Below are positions 58,395-64,000 of a stretch of 64,000 bases of DNA, in pieces (the first letter of the stretch is position 1; each line of letters begins with the position of its first letter). The notes beneath the pieces were generated by a model. That model did not search any database. It was not told where the DNA came from and worked only from the letters and a program-made list of their open reading frames with translations. The translations under genes and the position numbers were made by a program. Source of the DNA: Paramyrothecium sp. XJ0827 (Eukaryota; Ascomycota; Sordariomycetes; Hypocreales; Stachybotryaceae); NCBI GenBank assembly GCA_020881915.1, contig JAJFPB010000001.1, positions 3,224,001 to 3,288,000 of the forward strand, in the 5' to 3' direction.

Positions 58395-59969
58395 ATGGAG
58401 ATTGACAGCCAGAATGATCTGTTGACCCAGATCGCATCGGGCGCCACTCCTCAAAAGTATGTCCAGACGCTTCCCTTCTCAGCACCTGCCGTGGCTACAG
58501 CCCGGGCGACATTACGGGCAGAGAGCAGCGCAGGCCACCGCTGATGATTGACCGTTCCGTTTCGCTGACTCGGTGCCTACAGAGACACCTGGCTCGATTT
58601 GCGACGCGACGTCGTGGAAAGGCTGGACAGGGTGGGTTGACGGCATCGGGCCCGGACGGGTGCGCCTTCGTCGATCAAGCTTTTGCTGACGCGATGCAAA
58701 CAGATTGCCCACGAAGCCTTCCCCATTCCTCACCTCCCTCCTCCGCCCACACACACACAGCTGCCCGACGCCCGTATACATTCTCCAATCCCCTCGTCGT
58801 CGCCGCTCGAGTCCTCGTCGCAAGACGCCAACAAGGAGAATGCACCCGCCAACCCAGCACCCTCCGAGCACCCCCTCGAGCCGGGTGCGCTCCCCAAGCA
58901 AATCGCCGACATGCTGGCAGATATCAAGAACCGTCTCTTGACCTTTGACTCCTACCCCCCGCACACCGTCCAGCGTCTCGCCGAACTCATCCTCAGCCCT
59001 CGCGCTCACTACAAGGCCCTTGCCTCGTACCTGCACGCCGTCGACAGGGTGGTGCAGGTCACGTCCGGCACCGACACGTACCCGCTGCCACCTGCCATCC
59101 CGGACATGTCCGCTCTGAGCGCCAACGGCGACGACGCCAAGGACCCTGCGGCGACGGTATCATGGGGCAACCCCACGGGCGCGGCAGTCGGGTCGGACGA
59201 GGCTCTGGGAGGTGCTTTGCTCACCCCGATCCCATGGCTGACTAGGAGGAGCCCGGAGAGCAGTGGTGAGGATACACCAGGTGCTCAGATACACAGCGAG
59301 AGCACCGAGACCATCGACGGACCCAACGGCATGGGCAGCATAGAGACAGTCTCGGTTAGCATCAATGGCGTTCCATCTACTGGGCACGCGAGAGGCGTTA
59401 CCCAAGGGGAACTCTTGCGTCAGGAGCAGCGTGCCGGTGTCGTCCCCGTCAGCCAGCTTGCTCGAGCCCACGAGGCACATGCCAAGGCCGAGCGGGAAGC
59501 AGGCGAGGAAGACGACGAGGACCGTAGACGCGAACAAGAGCCCGAGGACGAGGACGAGGTGCCCCACGCCCGCGGTCCCGAGGAGATTGGTGTCGGGGAC
59601 ACGGGTCTCCAAGGTGTTACCACCAGCTTCGTTGGCGAGGGCGGCCTCGACATGCACGGCATTGACCTAGAAGCCGCCGTGGGCCGCAAACACGAGGAGG
59701 AGCACGACGCCGGGTCGCCAGCAGAAGACGCAGCCGGCGCGGCCGATGCCGCAAACACGACAGAGCCCACCGACGCCGCCCCAAGCCCCAGCAGCTCGGA
59801 CAACGGCAGCGTTAAGCGCGAGGCCGAGCAGCCGCTGGTGGCCGACTCAGCCAAGAAGGTCAAGGAGGACGTGGACATCAAGGACGCCGAGGATGCGCCC
59901 AGGCAGACTGATGCAGCGGATGCGAAGCCGGGGGAAGCCGAGCCGGAAAGCATGGACGCGGATAGATAG
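58395..59969 (+). CDS. Protein phosphatase 4 regulatory subunit 2 (PPP4R2)
   Basis: Three exons, 58395-58456, 58583-58631 and 58704-59969, join in phase to 458 residues. The short first exons read MEIDSQNDLLTQIASGATPQ and then DTWLDLRRDVVERLDR. The core near residues 105-165 has LLTFDSYPPHTVQRLAELIL followed by SPRAHYKALASYLHAVDRVV, which matches the PPP4R2 family pattern (PFTIQRL-EL--DP---Y----KFLRAVEK-V-V). The remainder is an acidic, disordered tail with a KREAEQP segment that may act as a nuclear signal. PP4 with R2 and R3 dephosphorylates repair and centrosome proteins such as gamma-H2AX. It is convergent with RAD50; that adjacency may be chance. The family call is firm; the tail boundaries are not informative. 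Confidence 0.88.
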
Positions 59970-60512
59970 ACTTCACAAACGGGATACTGGGGGCTCTCTA
60001 TGAGGCAGGAGGAGTTTGTATGATATACCATGACGAGGCGCCCGCGTTCCTCAGCGATTGAGGGCATGTAGCCGCGGTACGAAGGGGCTTGTGGCGGCAA
60101 TCAAGGTTTCACGTAGACCGTTAACTCTATGAAGCCTGGGTCTGGCAATTGGCTCATTTTCCGAAACCCGGCATAACGCTGTAATACCACCACCACTACT
60201 GATTGTGCTTTCCTGCTCAAAAGGACATCTCTGAGATGAGGTCCCCAGTGTCAAGTGCAAAGGCAAGGTCAGAGCAAGTATCAACAAAAATTCGTTGTAT
60301 GTCAAGCGTCTGATGCTCGAAAGACTATGGATTATATCATTTCTAAAGCTGAAGTTGCTCCTTTCGTTGTGTCCGATGTCATCAGATTAGTTTTCCATTC
60401 CGCTCTTCTATGCATCTATCTTACAGCTAGCCCTCCCCCTAAGTGAGACATGTGCAAACCCAGATCGACTGCGGCCTGTGGCCGTCTGACATAGGCTAGT
60501 TTGCGCTACATC
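59970..60512. other. Convergent intergenic gap PPP4R2/RAD50
   Basis: This 540-bp gap contains the 3' ends of both genes. I see no further feature. Confidence 0.5.
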
Positions 60513-63500
60513 CTAGAAGATCTTGGTTATGCTCTCCCTCGAAATGACACTGTTCTGCCTCTCGTCACGCCTAACGCGGAAGAAGCTGTCGCAAAAGTCG
60601 CTGCAGCGCATGTGTCGCAGAAAGTCCTCGTCGTGTGTGATCACAATGAGCTGGAAGTTGCTTTGCGCCTGTCGAGCTTTAATGATCATATGTAAACTCT
60701 CCGCCAAGCTCTTGATATTGTCGCGGTCAAGGTTCGTAGTTGGCTCGTCGAGGGCGATGAGGCCGCAGTTGACGCCGAACGACTCGGCTAGCGCCAGTCT
60801 GATGATGATGCTCGCCAACACCTTCTGTCCGGCCGAGCACCGTCCACGCATGTCCATCTCTGTGTCCTGCTTGACCATGCATAGTCGGTAGTTGTAGTTC
60901 CTCTTGCCTGTGCTTGACTCGTTATCTGACCGGATGAGGATTGTGTCGATGTCTGTTCCTTGATATGTGCTCTGCCACAGCTCTCCCGCGATTCGATTGA
61001 CCTCGGCCATCTTCATCGAGTGGAATTGCATCACGGCTTTGTCTACTGCGTTGCCGCACTGCGCGAGATCCTCAATGGCTGCCTTGGTCGTCTCAACACG
61101 AATGTGCGACTCGCGATACTTTTGCTTGGCGTCCTTGTAGTCTAGTTCCCATTCCTTGAGCAGCCTGTCAAGTTCCTCATCCTTGGTCTTCATCATGCCC
61201 ATGACCGAGCCGCGTTCCGCAAACAGCCTATTTGAGTGGTTTTCCAACTGTCGTGCGTCTCCTTGGAGTCGTTCGTAATCTTCGTGAGCATTGCGATCTT
61301 CCAGCTCCGCAATATCTTTGCGCAGTACTTCGAGGGTGCGCAGGTGCTTCCTGTAGGTGATGTTGTCGCTGATATTCTTCTTCTTGCGATCCCCGTTGTC
61401 GATGTCTTGCTTCAGCTTATTTGTGCGAACAGTGAGATCTTCAATCTCCTTCTCCATGGTTGCAATCGATTTTTCCAAGGTAGCTATTGCACGCTCATTC
61501 GAGGCCAAGTTAGAAGGCCCACCTCGATCAATGTACTCTTGTATATCGTTGTCCATCATCTTGATTTCGCTTATCGATATGGCAATGCTGTCTCGGTCAT
61601 TGATGATGGTTTCTTCCTTGGCGCGGCCGCGATCCAGGATCGCGTCACGTATAGAGCGTGCTTCCAAAATGCTTGGCTCGATCTTCTCGAGCTCTTCATC
61701 GGCACGCTGAAAGTCCTGTCTTTGAAGATCAAGATCCTCTTTCAAAGTCTGGATTTGATTTTGTATGTCTTTCCTCTTTTCCAGCTGCCCGGAAGCTTGG
61801 CTGATCCTGGTTCTGAGCTCACTTTTCTCAAGCTCCAAAGCGTTCAGCTGGTCCTTCACCCGCTGGCGGTCGGAAGTGAGTCTCGAGATGCGCGACTTGA
61901 GAGCTCTCATTTGCTCAGATAGGGAAGCCTGAAGCTCATGGATTTCATCGACAGATCTAGTCGCCCCTCCCGACATTTGTTGTGACATGATGCGGTCAAC
62001 CTGAGTTTCGGAGTCTTTGATGTCCCTCACTATTTGAGAGATATTGAGGACTGTCTTAGCCATGTCCTCCATGTCCCGGTGTTTCTCTTCTTCCTTTGCA
62101 ACATGAGACTCCTGATCTTCGAGCTGTCTTTCCAGTACTCCCTGCTCACTCTCCACACCCTTGCATTCTTCTCGAAGCTTGGGAAGTTCCGCTGTCAGCC
62201 TTTGATACGAGTCGTAGGCGGCGCGGGCGCCTCGCAACGCATCGAGGCTCGCCATGGCCTCTTTGAGATCCTTTTCCACGTCTACCTTGCCTTTGGGATC
62301 AAGGTTCTTCTCTATCTTCTTGCCTAGGCGCTCCAGACTCGCGCTTTGTCCATCGTCGAAATGTCGCTCACATAGCAAGCACTTCTTCTTCGATTCGAGC
62401 ATACGTTTACATTTGTTGTAGTAATCCACCAGGGCGTCGAAGAGGCTGAGTTCGTTTCGGAGGTCCTCTACTTGTTGTTCAACCGCCCCTAATTCTTCCT
62501 CGTAGTCCTCAACGACGGCGTTGTCGCGAACAGCTTGCAATGCTTCGACTACCTGCTGCTTGCACCGTGTGGCCTCCTGTGACTTTTTCTCGTGAGAGTC
62601 GCGGGCGTCCTTGAGTGTATACTCGACTTTCTGTAGCTTCTGCCTCGCCTGCTCTTGTCGTTTGCGAGCATCCTGGAGGGCTCTGTTTTGCTGGCTCATG
62701 GCGGACTGAAATTGGGATTCTACCGATTCAGGTTCCCAACCGCTCCCCACAAGTGCCGAGATCTTTGCGTCCCAAGTACTCTTCAGCGTGTCGAGTCTGC
62801 GTTTTCGGTCTGCCATCTCTTTTTTGCGGAAATCCAACTGTGCCCGTTCAGAAGCGAGACGGGTGCATTCGACAAGCTCGCGACCGAGCTTCTCGTTTTC
62901 GTTTTCCAATTTCCACAAGTGCTCGGTTTCGGTGTTAATTTGCCCGTCCCAGTTGGCCTTGTCAAACTCTTGTTGAATCCGTCCAAACCTGCTCTCGAGT
63001 TCCTCAAGCTGCGAGTCAAGAATCGCCTTCCCGCCTTCGTCGACGTCAATCAGGCCTGCCTGGTTCTGCAGCACTTGCGTCCTCTTCTCAATGGCGTTTA
63101 TTCTTCTCTTGGTTGCGACACGGTCCTCCAGTCTGGCATTCCTCCGACCCTCAAGGTCTATGATTACTCCAGTCGACTTGTCCAGTTCGGCAGCATTCTC
63201 CTTTTGCAGGCGTTCTAGATCACGCTTCCTCTCATTTAGAAGTTTTTGGATCTTCTCATTAAAGGATTCAACGTGCTTCTCATTGAGCTCACCGTCGAAT
63301 CCCCTGAAGCCGTGCTGCTGTGCTGCTTCTTGGACCATTTCTATTCGCAATTTTAACTGCCGTTCATATTTGTCCTTGTCGGACTGGTGCTTTCCTTGAT
63401 CGGAAAATTTAGAAGACAGGGATTGACGGGATTGGGCAAGCTCCTTTTGAAGCTCGGAGTATTGAGATTTGTTTTGCTCCGCCTCTTCATGGAAGCGTTG

Positions 63501-64000
63501 CATGCGCTGTTCATACTGTGTCAACAACTCCTCCAATGATGCATCGTCCTCACGCAGCTCCTCAATCGTTTGCCTGAGCCCATCGACAGCATCCTGTCGA
63601 TATTCAAGTTGCTCGCGTTTGTTGTTGAGGTTTTGCACAATTTGAAGGTAGCTGTTCGCATGCTCATGCTTCTCTCGAATTCGTTCCTGTGTCTCCTCCA
63701 TTTCAGTCGTCAAGGTCTCGCACTTTTCGCGTGCCCCTTCTATCTCAGCTTGAAGCAGGCTCATGCGCTTCTCAGCCCGTTCACCTCTGTCCTTGTTGAC
63801 TTTGTTGTGCGCTTCGTCATTTTGCAGCTTTCCGAGCTGCTCAATCTGCTTTTTGCGAAGAATTTTCAAGTTTTCAATGGCTTTTGTGTATTTAAGGGCC
63901 TCGAAGATCTCATCAAAGCGCTTCTTCAAGGCTGCAGGCTCGCTTAACGGCCAGAGCGACTCGTCCTGGTGGCAGAAGATGACGGCGTCCAGGATGGCTG
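60513..64000 (-). CDS. RAD50: RAD50 double-strand-break repair ATPase, 5' end outside window
   Basis: RAD50 is the SMC-like ATPase of the Mre11-Rad50-Xrs2/Nbs1 complex that tethers and processes broken DNA ends. About 1160 residues are present on the minus strand. The frame is open to the right edge, where it reads FCHQDESLWPLSEPAALKKR, which includes the Q-loop region. Thus the N-terminal Walker A is beyond the window. Two long coiled coils flank the zinc hook KKCLLCERHF (CxxC at 62370-62381). The C-terminal ATPase half has the signature RCSAGQKVLASI, then Walker B and D-loop LIALDEPTTNLDRDN, then VITHDEDFLRHM. It ends at TAG-proximal residues ESITKIF. No intron is needed in the part seen. 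The identification is certain. Confidence 0.97.
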   Translation of the reverse strand, partial: AILDAVIFCHQDESLWPLSEPAALKKRFDEIFEALKYTKAIENLKILRKKQIEQLGKLQNDEAHNKVNKDRGERAEKRMSLLQAEIEGAREKCETLTTEMEETQERIREKHEHANSYLQIVQNLNNKREQLEYRQDAVDGLRQTIEELREDDASLEELLTQYEQRMQRFHEEAEQNKSQYSELQKELAQSRQSLSSKFSDQGKHQSDKDKYERQLKLRIEMVQEAAQQHGFRGFDGELNEKHVESFNEKIQKLLNERKRDLERLQKENAAELDKSTGVIIDLEGRRNARLEDRVATKRRINAIEKRTQVLQNQAGLIDVDEGGKAILDSQLEELESRFGRIQQEFDKANWDGQINTETEHLWKLENENEKLGRELVECTRLASERAQLDFRKKEMADRKRRLDTLKSTWDAKISALVGSGWEPESVESQFQSAMSQQNRALQDARKRQEQARQKLQKVEYTLKDARDSHEKKSQEATRCKQQVVEALQAVRDNAVVEDYEEELGAVEQQVEDLRNELSLFDALVDYYNKCKRMLESKKKCLLCERHFDDGQSASLERLGKKIEKNLDPKGKVDVEKDLKEAMASLDALRGARAAYDSYQRLTAELPKLREECKGVESEQGVLERQLEDQESHVAKEEEKHRDMEDMAKTVLNISQIVRDIKDSETQVDRIMSQQMSGGATRSVDEIHELQASLSEQMRALKSRISRLTSDRQRVKDQLNALELEKSELRTRISQASGQLEKRKDIQNQIQTLKEDLDLQRQDFQRADEELEKIEPSILEARSIRDAILDRGRAKEETIINDRDSIAISISEIKMMDNDIQEYIDRGGPSNLASNERAIATLEKSIATMEKEIEDLTVRTNKLKQDIDNGDRKKKNISDNITYRKHLRTLEVLRKDIAELEDRNAHEDYERLQGDARQLENHSNRLFAERGSVMGMMKTKDEELDRLLKEWELDYKDAKQKYRESHIRVETTKAAIEDLAQCGNAVDKAVMQFHSMKMAEVNRIAGELWQSTYQGTDIDTILIRSDNESSTGKRNYNYRLCMVKQDTEMDMRGRCSAGQKVLASIIIRLALAESFGVNCGLIALDEPTTNLDRDNIKSLAESLHMIIKARQAQSNFQLIVITHDEDFLRHMRCSDFCDSFFRVRRDERQNSVISRESITKIF

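Overview
This window looks like nuclear DNA of a filamentous ascomycete, most likely a sordariomycete and perhaps Hypocreales. The genes are split by short GT-AG introns (about 50-100 nt), many with clear CTAAC or CTGAC branch sites. The protein set is typically fungal: GWT1, Kin4, a Clr5-domain protein and the hyphal GT2 synthase. I joined exons by hand from reading phase, splice sites and family alignment from memory. No database was searched.

Left block, 0-19.3 kb, is gene-dense. On the minus strand it holds kinesin-5, an MFS efflux transporter, a PHAF1/UPF0183 homologue, mitochondrial D-lactate dehydrogenase and a Clr5-domain regulator. A plus-strand peroxisomal crotonase-fold enzyme is divergent from the Clr5 gene. 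A conserved-looking low-complexity protein follows on the minus strand.

Middle block, 19.3-47.4 kb, is gene-poor. It contains a GT2 glycosyltransferase (31.2-33.0 kb), a split BTB-like gene (38.7-39.6 kb), GWT1 (40.5-42.1 kb) and an initiator tRNA-Met (42.36 kb). The rest is non-coding with microsatellites, hairpins, clusters of GGTACCT/TACCTTA motifs, and a probable decayed gene near 22.1-24.2 kb.

Right block, 47.4-64 kb, is gene-dense again. It holds a Kin4-type kinase, a vacuolar Ca2+/H+ exchanger whose frame appears to need a 3-nt microexon, a proline-repeat SPRY protein, PPP4R2, and RAD50 running off the right edge.

The genes are mostly housekeeping and are not an operon or a metabolic cluster. 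Themes recur: mitosis and DNA repair (kinesin-5, Kin4, PPP4R2, RAD50), cell wall and surface (GT2, GWT1), and lipid or lactate oxidation. I found no convincing new multi-gene system. The points most worth checking are the microexon, the tandem repeat domain in the Clr5 protein, the tandem promoter element between the Clr5 and crotonase genes, the dispersed GGTACCT clusters, several strong hairpins and the decayed gene.
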